Assembly (NCBI GenBank): GCA_029939895.1
Contig: JAOZSB010000010.1
Span: 1-36,134 of the forward strand
Length of the DNA: 36,134 nt
Direction of reading: 5' to 3'
Origin: Desulfobacterales bacterium
Lineage (GTDB): Bacteria; Desulfobacterota; Desulfobacteria; Desulfobacterales; JAOZSB01
In this document: positions 17,274 through 26,800 of the stretch, piece by piece
How positions within the stretch are numbered: the first letter of the stretch is position 1
How the letters are laid out: each line of letters begins with the position of its first letter
Translations under genes and position numbers: made by a program
The notes under the pieces: model-generated
The model's database searches: none
Seen by the model: only the letters and a program-made list of their open reading frames with translations
Told to the model about the DNA's origin: nothing

Positions 17274-17738
17274 TTATTTCTCTGCTTCTCCGCCGACCTT
17301 GAATTTCGCGCTTATCTTAAAAACCTTGGTGGCCGGGAGGTTGAGAATTTTTTCAACCCCTGTTTTGTTCTGTATCTCATCAAGGCTCTCTGCAATCTCG
17401 TCCCTGGATGGAGCTATGAATGTGAACCAGACATTAAAATCATTGTCACGCTCGTAATTATGCGTCACGCCGGAATAGGCATTCACAACATCCTTAAAAT
17501 TTTCCATCTTGTCATCGGGAACCCTGGCAGCGCACAGTGTGCTGACATGCCCAAGTTTTTCCGGAAAAAAGTTTCCGCCTATTCTTCTAATATGTCCGCT
17601 TTCTCGCAGGTTTTTAACTCTGCGAATTACTTCTTCCTCAGTAAGACCCAGGGTCTGGGCAACAACAAGATATGGCTGTGCTGTGACCGGAAAGTCCGAT
17701 TGAATTTCATTAACTATTGCCGCATCTATTTTGTCCAT
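17274..17738 (-). CDS. Siroheme decarboxylase subunit (AhbA/AhbB, NirD/L/G/H-like)
   Basis: The 154-residue protein has an N-terminal Lrp/AsnC-type winged helix (MDKIDAAIVNEIQSDFPV, EEVIRRVKNLRESGHIRRIGG) followed by a domain with VTHNYERDNDFNVWFTF (His93), the residues associated with siroheme decarboxylase rather than with amino-acid-sensing Lrp. AhbA and AhbB together decarboxylate siroheme to didecarboxysiroheme in the alternative heme pathway of sulfate reducers and archaea. Only one subunit gene is in the window, and the two types cannot be separated safely by eye. The ATG at 17738 follows AGAGGAAG. A nitrite-reductase heme d1 role is less likely without nir genes. Confidence 0.85.
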   Translation of the reverse strand: MDKIDAAIVNEIQSDFPVTAQPYLVVAQTLGLTEEEVIRRVKNLRESGHIRRIGGNFFPEKLGHVSTLCAARVPDDKMENFKDVVNAYSGVTHNYERDNDFNVWFTFIAPSRDEIAESLDEIQNKTGVEKILNLPATKVFKISAKFKVGGEAEK

Positions 17739-17844
17739 ATCTTCCTCTTTACTGTCAATTTTTAATACACCTTAAAATATTTAGAATTACTTCTTTTTTT
17801 ATTAAACCCTTGCAAACTTTCCCTGATGTCAGCATAACTGCAAC

Positions 17845-19116
17845 TCAAGGAGCGGTTATGCCATTTTTTATATTCTCAATCGTTTTAACATATGGCTGAA
17901 AATATGAATAGGCATTTGTCCTTTTTGAGAATATATTTTTCAGCGGGTCACCACAATGAGGCAGGTGCCACAATAAAGAGTATGATATGAAAAATAATAC
18001 CAACAGTAAACTTATTTTTATATTTTCATACCTGTGCTCACTTGATCTTTCCTCTTTTTGTTCGCCATGATTGGTTTTTGTCTGTGGGCTGCCCAGTAAG
18101 GATATAAGAAAAAGTGATATTAAATGGCAATAAATAAACCTTCCCCAGTCCATGGCAACAATAAACAGAAAAATGGTTCCAGTAATACTGATGAAAATCA
18201 AAACCAGAGATATTTTTTTTTCAAAAACAAAATTCAAATTCCTTTGCAAAGGAAAAAAAGCAACCATACACACAGGCAGGAAAAACAAATAATAAAGATA
18301 ATTGGCAACATCTAATGCATACTTTACGCATACCATGCCATATGTTGCTGATTTATCTAACCACTCAATCGAACCCCTTCCGATTCCATACCCCTGCCCC
18401 TTTATTGAGCCAAGTATTTCTAAAATCTGACTTGTTTCTGCAGGCCCATAAGTACTAATAAAAAAGCAGATAACAGAGGGCAGGATAAAAACAAAAACAA
18501 TCGCTAATTTTTTTGCAGTTATTTGCGTTGTTGCAAAATACACAATCAAATAATAGGGCAGGAGGATTGCCAATATTTCATGGCTTAAAACCAGAAAAGG
18601 AAAAAGCAGCAGGGTTGCGAAAAATACTTTTTCAAAAGTATCATATTTATGTGATTTATAAGAATACAATAGGAACGCCAAAAGCGCGAAACACATTATT
18701 TCTTTTCTGAACCCGCCCAATGGATCATTTAATTGAAATGTAAAAATAAATGGAGAGAATATTATCAGGGAATAAGGAAGCAAAGATTCCTGTTTTTTTA
18801 AAAGCAAATATGAGTAAAAAAAATAAACAGCATAGCATATCACCTGGAATACAAATGTTAAAAATCCAGGGTCAATATTTGTGAGACATGAAAGTTGAAA
18901 AAAGATTTCTCCTATCAGGCCCCTTCTTACCCCCCCGCCCTGATAATTTATCAACCAGTCACCAATTGTCCAGGCATTATGCTCAAGGTAGCCGTCTAAA
19001 GCAACAATTACAGTTGAAAAAAATATGGTAATAAAAAATACAGGCAAAATCTTTTGTAACAGATTTTCAAAAAACTGCGCCTTAAAGCTAGGAATCTGAT
19101 TTAATATTGAAGTCAT
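17845..19116 (-). CDS. Polytopic membrane protein, possible glycosyltransferase-like
   Basis: The 423-residue protein has about ten hydrophobic segments and a conserved-looking loop near the N-terminus, WLINYQGGGVRRGLIGEIFF, found in uncharacterised membrane proteins with GGFVRRGLLG-type motifs, some next to polysaccharide genes. A second charged loop follows (FQLNDPLGGFRKE). A polar stretch near residue 345-365 (QTKTNHGEQKEERSSEHRYEN) separates the last helix. Function is unknown. It is the last gene before YjbQ on the strand, with a 22-bp gap, suggesting cotranscription without implying common function. Confidence 0.6.
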   Translation of the reverse strand: MTSILNQIPSFKAQFFENLLQKILPVFFITIFFSTVIVALDGYLEHNAWTIGDWLINYQGGGVRRGLIGEIFFQLSCLTNIDPGFLTFVFQVICYAVYFFYSYLLLKKQESLLPYSLIIFSPFIFTFQLNDPLGGFRKEIMCFALLAFLLYSYKSHKYDTFEKVFFATLLLFPFLVLSHEILAILLPYYLIVYFATTQITAKKLAIVFVFILPSVICFFISTYGPAETSQILEILGSIKGQGYGIGRGSIEWLDKSATYGMVCVKYALDVANYLYYLFFLPVCMVAFFPLQRNLNFVFEKKISLVLIFISITGTIFLFIVAMDWGRFIYCHLISLFLISLLGSPQTKTNHGEQKEERSSEHRYENIKISLLLVLFFISYSLLWHLPHCGDPLKNIFSKRTNAYSYFQPYVKTIENIKNGITAP

Positions 19117-19138
19117 AAAGATAGGTTAATCCAGCCCA

Positions 19139-19540
19139 TCAGCCTGATTTATAGACATTAACATAAAGTTTTCTGTTGCGTGGCCCGTCAAACTCGCAGA
19201 AAAATATCCCCTGCCATGTTCCAAGGACAAGGCTGCCGTTTTCCACTGCAATATTTTCCGATGCCCCGACCAGGGTTGATTTAACATGGGCCGCAGAGTT
19301 TCCCTCCAAGTGCCTGTACCCGTCATCCCAGGGAATAATCTTGTTAAGCACCTTGAGCATGTCATGCTTGACGCTTGGGTCAGCATTCTCGTTGATGGTG
19401 ACTCCGGCTGTGGTGTGGGGAACAAAAACCATGCAAATGCCATCTTCCACGCCGGATTTTTCAACAGCCTCCTGCACCAGGGCTGAAACATCAACCAACT
19501 CTGTTTGTCCCGTTGTTGCAACATTGAATATCATCTGCAA
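19139..19540 (-). CDS. YjbQ family protein (UPF0047)
   Basis: The 133-residue protein shows VFVPHTTAGVTINENADPSVKHDM, IPWDDGYRHLEGNSAAHVKSTLVGAS, and LVLGTWQGIFFCEFDGPRNRK, the complete UPF0047/YjbQ signature with its His/Asp/Glu ligand cluster. Family members have weak thiamine-phosphate synthase-like activity; the true role is unsettled. Start choice: TTG 19540 is 6 bases after GGAG, while ATG 19534 is 12 bases after it; both read the same domain. Confidence 0.9.
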   Translation of the reverse strand: MQMIFNVATTGQTELVDVSALVQEAVEKSGVEDGICMVFVPHTTAGVTINENADPSVKHDMLKVLNKIIPWDDGYRHLEGNSAAHVKSTLVGASENIAVENGSLVLGTWQGIFFCEFDGPRNRKLYVNVYKSG

Positions 19541-19580
19541 AGAAATCTCCTATAAACTCTTTTTTTATATGCCGGTCTGC

Positions 19581-19689
19581 TTTAGCCACCGGTTCAGCCC
19601 CCCAACCAAACCTCCTTCGTCCTGAAGGGACGGTGTAATTATTATCACATCGACGAGAGAGATGGGAGCGATTTATTCTGGTGGCTAAA
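19581..19689. repeat. Short element with 10-bp terminal inverted repeats
   Basis: TTTAGCCACC (19581-19590) and GGTGGCTAAA (19680-19689) are perfect inverted repeats bounding a 109-bp unit. Inside is the hairpin CGTCC/GGACG (19618-19632). No coding capacity is evident. Confidence 0.6.
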
Positions 19690-19732
19690 TTATGCCTTCC
19701 CAAGTGAACTTAGACTTTTGTTGAAGCCAATT

Positions 19733-19771
19733 GCTTAGTTTACACCCAGGGTCTGGCTATAAAATAAGCAA
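19733..19771. repeat. Hairpin repeat downstream of dsrC
   Basis: A 39-bp palindromic unit starting GCTTAGTTTA and ending AAATAAGCAA. The same 39-bp unit, with a changed centre, is at 20311-20349 in the same orientation, on the other side of dsrC. The outer arms GCTTA/TAAGC pair, and the inner differences largely keep the pairing. Confidence 0.55.
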
Positions 19772-19806
19772 AAAAAAAGCCCTGCTTTTAAATAAGCAGG
19801 GCTTTT
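19771..19806 (-). terminator. Rho-independent terminator of dsrC
   Basis: On the minus strand AAAAGCCCTGCTT (19806-19794) pairs perfectly with AAGCAGGGCTTTT (19787-19775), ending in a run of T's (19778-19771). It lies 38 bp beyond the dsrC stop codon. Confidence 0.9.
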
Positions 19807-19844
19807 AAATTTAAATCTTTCGGCATAGCTGATTCGTATTTAAA

Positions 19845-20162
19845 CTATACGCAGCCTGTAGGTTTCGGAAGACCAGCCATTTTACAAGCTCCCTTACCTG
19901 GGCCTGACGGAAACAATTCATAAATGTGTTTCAGTTTGTAGCCAGTAACCTTGGAAAGTACACGAACCATAGGAGCGATTCCGTTTTTCTCATAGTATTC
20001 GCGAAGAACAGTAACAACCTTGTGATGCTCATCAGTTAATTCTGCAATACCTTCTTCACCCTTAACAAACTCGACCCAATCTTGATTCCAGTCTTCGTAG
20101 TTACCGATGAATCCGTCCTCATCAACCTCAAATGATTTTCCATTACATTCTACTGTCGGCAT
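19845..20162 (-). CDS. dsrC: DsrC, dissimilatory sulfite reductase sulfur carrier
   Basis: The 105-residue protein matches DsrC in length and sequence: FEVDEDGFIGNYEDWNQDW, KVVTVLREYYEKNGIAPM, and the C-terminal arm GKGACKMAGLPKPTGCV with both redox cysteines, Cys93 and Cys104. Proteins lacking the first Cys (TusE-like) are excluded. DsrC receives sulfur from DsrAB as a trisulfide between the two cysteines and passes electrons toward membrane or soluble reductases. dsrAB are not in the window. A very strong ribosome-binding site AAAGGAGGT precedes the ATG, its own terminator follows, and a possible promoter is upstream, consistent with a highly expressed single gene. Confidence 0.97.
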   Translation of the reverse strand: MPTVECNGKSFEVDEDGFIGNYEDWNQDWVEFVKGEEGIAELTDEHHKVVTVLREYYEKNGIAPMVRVLSKVTGYKLKHIYELFPSGPGKGACKMAGLPKPTGCV

Positions 20163-20234
20163 TGAAATACCTCCTTTAAAAAAATTATAAGTAATATTTT
20201 TGGCTAACTGCCAATAATCAAAAATTCAAGCGTT

Positions 20235-20265
20235 CACAATACTATATTTTCTCGACCATTGTCAA
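20235..20265 (-). promoter_or_regulatory. Possible dsrC promoter
   Basis: On the minus strand TTGACA (20265-20260) lies ~100 bp before dsrC. A weak -10 (TAGTAT or nearby) follows at less-than-ideal spacing, so only the -35 is convincing. Confidence 0.35.
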
Positions 20266-20310
20266 TAATAAAAAATTCGCAACAACTTTGATTTTTTTCG
20301 AAGCTTTTTA

Positions 20311-20349
20311 GCTTAGTTTATACCTGATATTCGGTTATGAAATAAGCAA
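20311..20349. repeat. Hairpin repeat upstream of dsrC
   Basis: This is the second copy of the 39-bp unit at 19733-19771: identical outer arms (GCTTAGTTTA and AAATAAGCAA), changed centre. The arms form an imperfect stem of about a dozen pairs. It sits in the 265-bp gap between flxA and dsrC. Confidence 0.55.
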
Positions 20350-20427
20350 AAAAACTATATTCACATTTTTGAGAAAACACACTTAAAATAATATAATCAT
20401 TTATCTCAAACCTGCAACCACAATATC

Positions 20428-21273
20428 CTAATATTCCTTGGGGATATGTGTCAGTTCTGACAGTGTAAAAACAGGCCCGTCCTTGCAGACAAATTCCTTG
20501 CCTATGTTGCAGCGACCGCAGATGCCTATTCCGCACTTCATCCTGTTCTCCAGGGACATGATAATATTGTCGTGGAGATAACCAAGCTTGTCAAGTACCG
20601 GCTGAGTAAATTTTATCATAATCGGAGGCCCGCAGATAATTGCGTATGTGTCTGAATCTGCCGGCGGTGCTTTTTCCTCTGTGATAGTCGGAACAAAGCC
20701 TACATTGTACTTCCAGTCTGGATCATCGGTTCCGTCAACGGTGATATGCACGTTAATATCATCGCGGGCTTCCCACTCTGCCAGTTCGTCCTTATATAGA
20801 AGCATTCCTGGTGATCTGGCACCGTATATTACATGAATATCCTTAAACTTTGGGCGGTTATCAGGATGGAGCATGTAAATAATGGATGACCTCAGCGTGG
20901 TGAAAGCAAACCCACCACCAATGATAAGAACGTTTTTTCCCTCAAGTGTTTCCCAGGGATAAGAGTTGCCCAGAGGCCCTCTGATACCCATGACATCCCC
21001 GACCTTCATGTTGTGAAGGTGAGTTGTGACAAGTCCGACCTTATTGACCGTAAATTTCACGAAGCCTTTTTCAACAGGCGATGAAGCTATACCAATGGGA
21101 ATTTCACCCTGGCCCGTAACTGAAAGCTCCCCAAACTGCCCGGCTTTGTACGCAAACTTATCCTCGTCTTCGGGATTTATGAACTCGAATTTGAAGGTTT
21201 TTAGATTCCTGTCCTCGGTTTCGGTAATTATCTCAGCAATTCGAACCGGAAAAGGCAAATATGGGTTTTGCAC
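20428..21273 (-). CDS. flxA: FAD/NAD(P)-binding oxidoreductase subunit FlxA
   Basis: The 281-residue protein starts at GTG 21273 after AAAGGGGG. It is a ferredoxin-NADP reductase-type subunit: FAD-binding barrel (AGQFGELSV, IPIGIASSP, near residues 45-75), nucleotide domain (GGGFAFTTLRS, YAIICGPP) and a C-terminal 2Fe-2S loop with Cys247, Cys252, Cys255 and Cys263 (PyrK-like). It should oxidise NADH or NADPH, or run in reverse. Gene order hdrA-flxD-flxC-flxB-flxA matches the flx-hdr loci of sulfate reducers. It is the last gene of the operon, separated from dsrC by a repeat. Confidence 0.85.
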   Translation of the reverse strand: MQNPYLPFPVRIAEIITETEDRNLKTFKFEFINPEDEDKFAYKAGQFGELSVTGQGEIPIGIASSPVEKGFVKFTVNKVGLVTTHLHNMKVGDVMGIRGPLGNSYPWETLEGKNVLIIGGGFAFTTLRSSIIYMLHPDNRPKFKDIHVIYGARSPGMLLYKDELAEWEARDDINVHITVDGTDDPDWKYNVGFVPTITEEKAPPADSDTYAIICGPPIMIKFTQPVLDKLGYLHDNIIMSLENRMKCGIGICGRCNIGKEFVCKDGPVFTLSELTHIPKEY

Positions 21274-21302
21274 TTTTATACCCCCTTTAATAAAGCCTGA
21301 AG

Positions 21303-22349
21303 TTAGGCTTTAACATATGAATTCATTTTATCGCAAATTCTGCGTATATCTATATTTACAGGACACATGCGGATGCATCTGCCGCACCCGGTACACAAAA
21401 CATCGTCCTCATACTTGTCAACGTAATACTTGAGCTTATGCATGTAACGCTGGCGAAGGCGCATGTATTTTTGATCTCTGGGATTGTGGCCTGTTCCATG
21501 TACAGTAAACAATGGAAACATGCAGCTGTCCCAGTTTCTCATGCGAACGCCTTCTTTGCCTTTGTTTTCGTCTTGAATATCGAAACACCAGCAGGTGGGG
21601 CATACGAATGTACAGGTTCCGCAGTTAATACACGCAAAGGCTTCTTTTTCCCAGAAATCAGCTTCATACAGGTCGAGTATAGCCATATCCCGCACCTTGC
21701 TGATATCTATGCTTGAGGTTACTTTTTCCTCAGCCGCTTTTTTCAGGGAAGCAAATTTATCCTCGCCACCTTCGGCAGTGGTTGCCCATCCAGCATCTGC
21801 GAGAAGTTTTTCGCCTTTTTCCGTTACAGCTTTTGCAATATAGCCGTCTCCGTCTTCCGCCAGAATAATGTCAGAGCCTTCCTCATGAAAGGGCCCGCAT
21901 CCAGCAGTGGTGCAGAAGCATGTAGAGTATGGCTGTGAGCATGCGATGCTGATGAAAGCAGTTGCTTCATAAGAATCTGCCCAGTATGGGTCCCTGTATT
22001 CCGGGGATTCAAAATTGCGCTGTACCAGTTTAAAGGAATATGCATCACAGGGTCTGAGTCCCACAACAACCCGCGGGGCGTAGTCCTTTTCAACATCCTT
22101 CATCAGGTTAGCGTCGGGATCTGCCTCCTCGGTTGTGTACTCAAACATTGTCTCGGATTGGGGATAGATCAATGATTTTGGAGACATCCCTGTATTCCGG
22201 CAACCTTCGAGATCTGGAACCTCTCCGGCATCGAGTTTTGCAAACTCGAAGTCTTTCCCTTTCTTCGCCGGGCTGAAAAGCTTGTTAGAACCTTTTAGCT
22301 TTTCAAGTCCGCTGGCGAATTCCGTCTTGTCAATCTTTATGACCGTCAT
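21303..22349 (-). CDS. flxB: Iron-sulfur subunit FlxB
   Basis: The 348-residue protein carries a large N-terminal domain (GLRPCDAYSFKLVQRNF, ACSQPYSTCFCTTAGCGPFHEEG) and two C-terminal [4Fe-4S] cluster motifs: CINCGTCTFVCPTCWCFD and CTGCGRCIRMCPVN. It resembles anaerobic sulfite-reductase subunit A and hydrogenase beta-type proteins, which relay electrons between a flavin subunit and partners; FlxB fits best because of its neighbours. The start ATG 22349 follows AAGGGCGG with a 13-bp gap from flxC, so the two are translationally linked. The alternative name would be a generic 4Fe-4S dicluster protein. Confidence 0.82.
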   Translation of the reverse strand: MTVIKIDKTEFASGLEKLKGSNKLFSPAKKGKDFEFAKLDAGEVPDLEGCRNTGMSPKSLIYPQSETMFEYTTEEADPDANLMKDVEKDYAPRVVVGLRPCDAYSFKLVQRNFESPEYRDPYWADSYEATAFISIACSQPYSTCFCTTAGCGPFHEEGSDIILAEDGDGYIAKAVTEKGEKLLADAGWATTAEGGEDKFASLKKAAEEKVTSSIDISKVRDMAILDLYEADFWEKEAFACINCGTCTFVCPTCWCFDIQDENKGKEGVRMRNWDSCMFPLFTVHGTGHNPRDQKYMRLRQRYMHKLKYYVDKYEDDVLCTGCGRCIRMCPVNIDIRRICDKMNSYVKA

Positions 22350-22362
22350 AGTATTCCGCCCT

Positions 22363-23310
22363 TTATTTAATAAATTCCTCAGGATCGTTCAAATTATACT
22401 GGTCGAGGGCCGGACGTGCATCAACAGTAAGACCGGCTTCCCAGCCCCAGGTTTCCAGGCAATCCATGTTGAGCTTCTTTGTCAACTGTCTTACCTTGAT
22501 ACCCATTGGACATGCATTTTCGCAGGCTCCGCACTCGGTACATCTGCCAGAGCAGTGATATGCTCTTAGAAAATGAAATGTCTTCACATCCGTAATGTCC
22601 TGGCTTTTTCCCAGCCACTGTGGTCTCGACTCATCCACGAAGCATGTTGGACAGTAGCACAGAGGACATGCATTACGACAGGCATAGCATCTGATGCATG
22701 GTGACAAAAGCTCATCAAAGTATGCAGTCTTTTCCTCCGGGCTTAATGCCTCAATCTTTTTCACATCTTCGTAGGGATTAGTGTCCTGCTGCTCTTCAAC
22801 CTTGTCTGCGACCATTTCGTCCACAATAACAGGATTTCTGTGGGTACAGGTTTTACAATTATCCTGCAGCATATCCACCAGGGAATAGGTTGCCTCTCCA
22901 TCCACACCTTTAACCACAAGGCTGTCGGCATTTTCTACAGCCTCCAGGATTTCTCCGCCAAGGGCAGCACCAACAGCGTGTCTGTCTACCATGCCCCGAC
23001 AGGGAATTCCTATAATGTAAAGCTGTTCCCTTTTGATTTTATTTTCAATAATATGGTTCACGATATTTCTTGAGTCGCAGCCTTTTGCGACAATACCGAT
23101 CTTTTCCTTCCTGTCCATAATATAATTGGCCAGGTTGCTTCCACAATTTGAATCAAAGCTGAGTTCACCAACGCCATCTGCGTCAGTTACGAAACATGGC
23201 TCGCTCATCATCGGAATGGTTCCCTTGCGGAAACCGATCACCATATCGACCTTGCCCTCGGAAAGAATCTTCTTAGCGATTTCCTGTATTTTGTTTGTGT
23301 ATTCTAGCAT
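22363..23310 (-). CDS. flxC: Iron-sulfur subunit FlxC (F420-hydrogenase beta-like)
   Basis: The 315-residue protein has an N-terminal domain like the FrhB/FdhB beta family (GTIPMMSEPCFVTD, FDSNCGSNLANYI, VAKGCDSRNIVNHI) and two Fe-S motifs near the C-terminus: CIRCYACRNACPLCYCPTC and CTECGACENACPMG. It should transfer electrons within the Flx-Hdr complex. Its ATG at 23310 is one base after the flxD stop (TGATATG on the minus strand), so translation is likely coupled. Confidence 0.82.
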   Translation of the reverse strand: MLEYTNKIQEIAKKILSEGKVDMVIGFRKGTIPMMSEPCFVTDADGVGELSFDSNCGSNLANYIMDRKEKIGIVAKGCDSRNIVNHIIENKIKREQLYIIGIPCRGMVDRHAVGAALGGEILEAVENADSLVVKGVDGEATYSLVDMLQDNCKTCTHRNPVIVDEMVADKVEEQQDTNPYEDVKKIEALSPEEKTAYFDELLSPCIRCYACRNACPLCYCPTCFVDESRPQWLGKSQDITDVKTFHFLRAYHCSGRCTECGACENACPMGIKVRQLTKKLNMDCLETWGWEAGLTVDARPALDQYNLNDPEEFIK

Positions 23311-23311
23311 A

Positions 23312-23743
23312 TCAGTCTACCTTGGGTTTATCTTTAACAAAATCTTTTGCCGGTCCAAGCTTCCTGACCGTCTCGATAACCTCGTTTATCACTTGAACAT
23401 ATTTGGTTGACTCAGCAGAGGATATCCAGGAAAACTGGACACGTCCCGGCTCAAGTCCCATATGCTCCAGAAGGTTTTTCATCAGGTTGAATTTCCGCCT
23501 GGCGTAGTAATTACCTTCAATGTAATGGCAGTCACCTGGGTGACAGCCTGAAACCCAGACTCCGTCCGCACCCTGGCGTAAAGCAGCCAGTATAAACTTG
23601 GGACTTACCCTGCCGGAGCATGGGAGTCTGATTACCCTGGTATTCGGCGGATGTTCCATCCTGCTGACCCCGGCGAGATCCGCAGCACCGTAGGTACACC
23701 AGTTACAAAAAAAACTAACTATTTTGGGTTCCCAGTCTGACAT
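23312..23743 (-). CDS. flxD: FlxD, MvhD-type [2Fe-2S] electron-transfer subunit
   Basis: The 143-residue protein is the MvhD/FlpD family: FFCNWCTYGAADLAGVSR, RLPCSGRVSP, and VSGCHPGDCHYIEGNYYARR. MvhD passes electrons from the hydrogenase, formate dehydrogenase or Flx module to HdrA. In some methanogens the GCHPGDC region has selenocysteine; here it is Cys. The ATG at 23743 follows AAGGAG. There is a 119-bp gap after hdrA in which I found no convincing gene. The second Cys pair and His suggest the usual 2Fe-2S site. Confidence 0.93.
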   Translation of the reverse strand: MSDWEPKIVSFFCNWCTYGAADLAGVSRMEHPPNTRVIRLPCSGRVSPKFILAALRQGADGVWVSGCHPGDCHYIEGNYYARRKFNLMKNLLEHMGLEPGRVQFSWISSAESTKYVQVINEVIETVRKLGPAKDFVKDKPKVD

Positions 23744-23862
23744 TTCCGCTTCTCCTTATTGACCGCCAAAGAAAACTTTTTACTTCAGGGGTCGTTTTCA
23801 TGTCTGTACTATAATAAAATATCCAAACTAAAATAATTACAAAATTACAATATCGAGCTATA

Positions 23863-26800
23863 CTATATTGCCTCGTTAAATGCAAATATTTGTGAGAATA
23901 CCTGATCATTGCCAAAGCCAAGCAGATTAATTGCTCCAGATCGGCACGATGCCACACACAAACCGCAGCCTTTGCACAGTACTGGATTAATTTCTGACTT
24001 GCCCGGAAAGAACCTCTCATCTTCTGCCCGGAAATATGATGCAGAATACGGACACACGGCAATACACACACCGCATGTGCTGCATACATCAGGTTTCACT
24101 CTGGCAACCTGACCGCTTGTGCTTATGTTCTTCCTTGCCAGCAGGGTAACCGCACGTGATGCAGCGCCCTTGCCCTGTGCTACTGACTCATCCACCGGCT
24201 TGGGATAATGCGCCAGCCCGCAGAGGAAAACACCATCGGTTGCAAACTCAGTCGGGCCGAGTTTTGCGTGCTTTTCAACAAAGAATCCATCGTCATTAAT
24301 GGGAACCTTGTAGAACTGTGACAGTGTCTCGTTGGCATTAGGCACGATTGCCGAAGCCAGAGTCAGAAGATCAGCCTCTATCTCAACGGGTTTTTCAAGA
24401 ACATGGTCAATAACCGTAATGGTGAGCCTGTCGCCCGTTTTTACTTCGGGCTTGTTGTCCACGCTGTAACGGATAAAAAATACGCCCTTTTCCCTTGCTT
24501 CTCTGTAAAGGTATTCCCTTTCACCGTATGCTCTTATGTCCCTGTAAAGGATGTATACATCCATTTCAGGTTTAAGCTCCTTGAGTTCTATTGCACTGTG
24601 TATTGAATGTGTACAGCAAACCCTGGAGCAGTATGGTCTGTCATCGTTCCTGGAACCAACGCACTGAATAAATACAGCAGAGTTGACATCCTTTATGGAA
24701 GGATCGTTTGCCATGAGTTTTTTATCCAGCTCAAGGCTGTACAGAACCCGTGGGTCCTGACCATAGCTGTACTCGTCAGGCAGGTATGGGTTACCGCCGG
24801 TAGCTACAACAGCAACACCGTATTCTATATCTTCTGAGTTTCCATTTCTGGAAATTTTTGATTTATAGTTACCAACAAATCCATCAACTGAATCGAGTGT
24901 GGTTTCAAGGTGAACAGAAACCTTTGGACTTCCTTCAACCTTGCTTATCATGCCCTTTAGCTCTGTCTGTACATCCTCATTTTTGACAGTCTTATAAAGG
25001 TTGAGCGCCTGTCCGCCCAGTTCTTTATTTTTCTCGACCAGAAGAGTTTCATAGCCCTGATCGGCAAGGCTCAGTGCTGCCGACATACCGGCAACTCCGC
25101 CACCAAGAACAAGTGCAGTCTGATTGATTTCAAGTTCAGCCTCTGGGAGTGCTTCCATGAGGGCGACTTTCATTACAGCCATTCTGACGAGGTCTTTTGC
25201 CTTTTCGGTGGCTACTTCAGGATTGTTTTTATGTACCCAGGAGTCATGATTTCTAATGTTGGTCATCTCAAAAAGGTATTTGTTGAGACCAGCGTCCATC
25301 AAGGTTTCCTGGAACAGAGGTTCGTGGGTTTTTGGCGTACATGCCGCAAGCACGACCCTGTTTAAGTTGTGTTCCTTTATCAGGGCAACCATTGCTTCCT
25401 GGTTATCCTGTGAGCAGGAGTACAGGTTGTCTGTATAATATTCCACATAGGGGAGATCCTTTGCGTACTCTACAACCGACGGCACATCAACAACACCTGC
25501 GATGTTAGTTCCGCACCTGCATATAAATACGCCGATTCTTGGACGTTCTCCTATGATGTTGGTTTCTTCTATGAGTTCCTTTGTCTTGGTCTGCGTGCCT
25601 CTTGCATCGGACAAAAATTCTCCGGCTGCTGCTGCTGCCGCACTTGCATCAACCACTGACTGTGGAATGTCCCTTGGGCCTTGAAAAGCACCGCAGGCAA
25701 AAATTCCATCAACAGAAGTTTCATATGGAGCAAAGGTCGGGGCTGCTGCAAAATTGCCACTGGTCATCTCAATACCGAGCATGTCAGCAAGATCTTTAAC
25801 GCCATCTGGTGTTTCCATGCCCACGGAGAGAACAACCATGTCAAAAACTTCATTCTCAATCCGACCGTCTTCCGTTGCATATCTAAGGGTCAGACTCTTT
25901 GTCTCATCATCTTCCTCAATTGAATGGATACGGGTTCTGACAAATCTTACACCAGAATCCTGCGCCCTGTTGTAGAATTTTTCAAAATCCTTACCATGAG
26001 TACGCATATCCATATAGAATATGGCGCAGTCAAGGTCATCACCAGAGTGTTCCATTGCAATTGCAGCTTCCTTGATTGCGTACATGCAGCAAACAGAAGA
26101 GCAGTAGGAATTATCACATTTGTTTTGGTCTCTTGAACCTATACATTGCAGCCATGCGATTTTCTTGGGTTCCTTATGATCGCCAAGCCTTACCAGGTGT
26201 CCCTGTGTGGGGCCGGAAGCAGAAAGAATCCTTTCAAATTCCATGGATGTGACTACATTTTCGAATTTGGAGTAGCTGTAGTTGTCAAATTTTGATGGAT
26301 CAAAGGGCTGATAGCCCGGAGCCACAATTATAGATCCAACATCAAGCTCAAGCACCTCGGTAGACTCAGCATGTGTGATGAGGGTGACTGCATCTGCGCC
26401 ACAGGCATCAACACACTGATAACATTCACAGCAGTATCCGCAGTTTACGCACCTTGCAGCCTCTGCCTTGCCAACATCCTCGCTGTAGCCAAGCTCGACT
26501 TCATCAAAATTACCAGCCCTGTCTGCAATTGCAAGCTCAGGCATTTTCGCCCTTGCTGAGACCTTTTCATCCTTTGGGATCGGCCTGTAGACAGGATCAT
26601 CGTATGTTATCGGCTCACGGCCCTTGGCCATGTCAATGCCGTCTATATATCTTGCTATGGATTCAGCAGCCTCTTTACCAGCAGCAATTGCGCCGATTGC
26701 AACCCAGGGACCAGTTTGCAGGTCACCGCCAGCGAAAACTCCCTCGTGGCCTGTTGCATAGGTGATTGGATCAACGTCTGTTGTTCCCCATCTTGAAATA

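Larger units (their letters stand above)
19541..19844. other. Intergenic region of repeats and a terminator
   Basis: It contains the palindromic element at 19581-19689, a hairpin repeat at 19731-19771, and the dsrC terminator at 19771-19806. No gene was seen. Confidence 0.7.
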
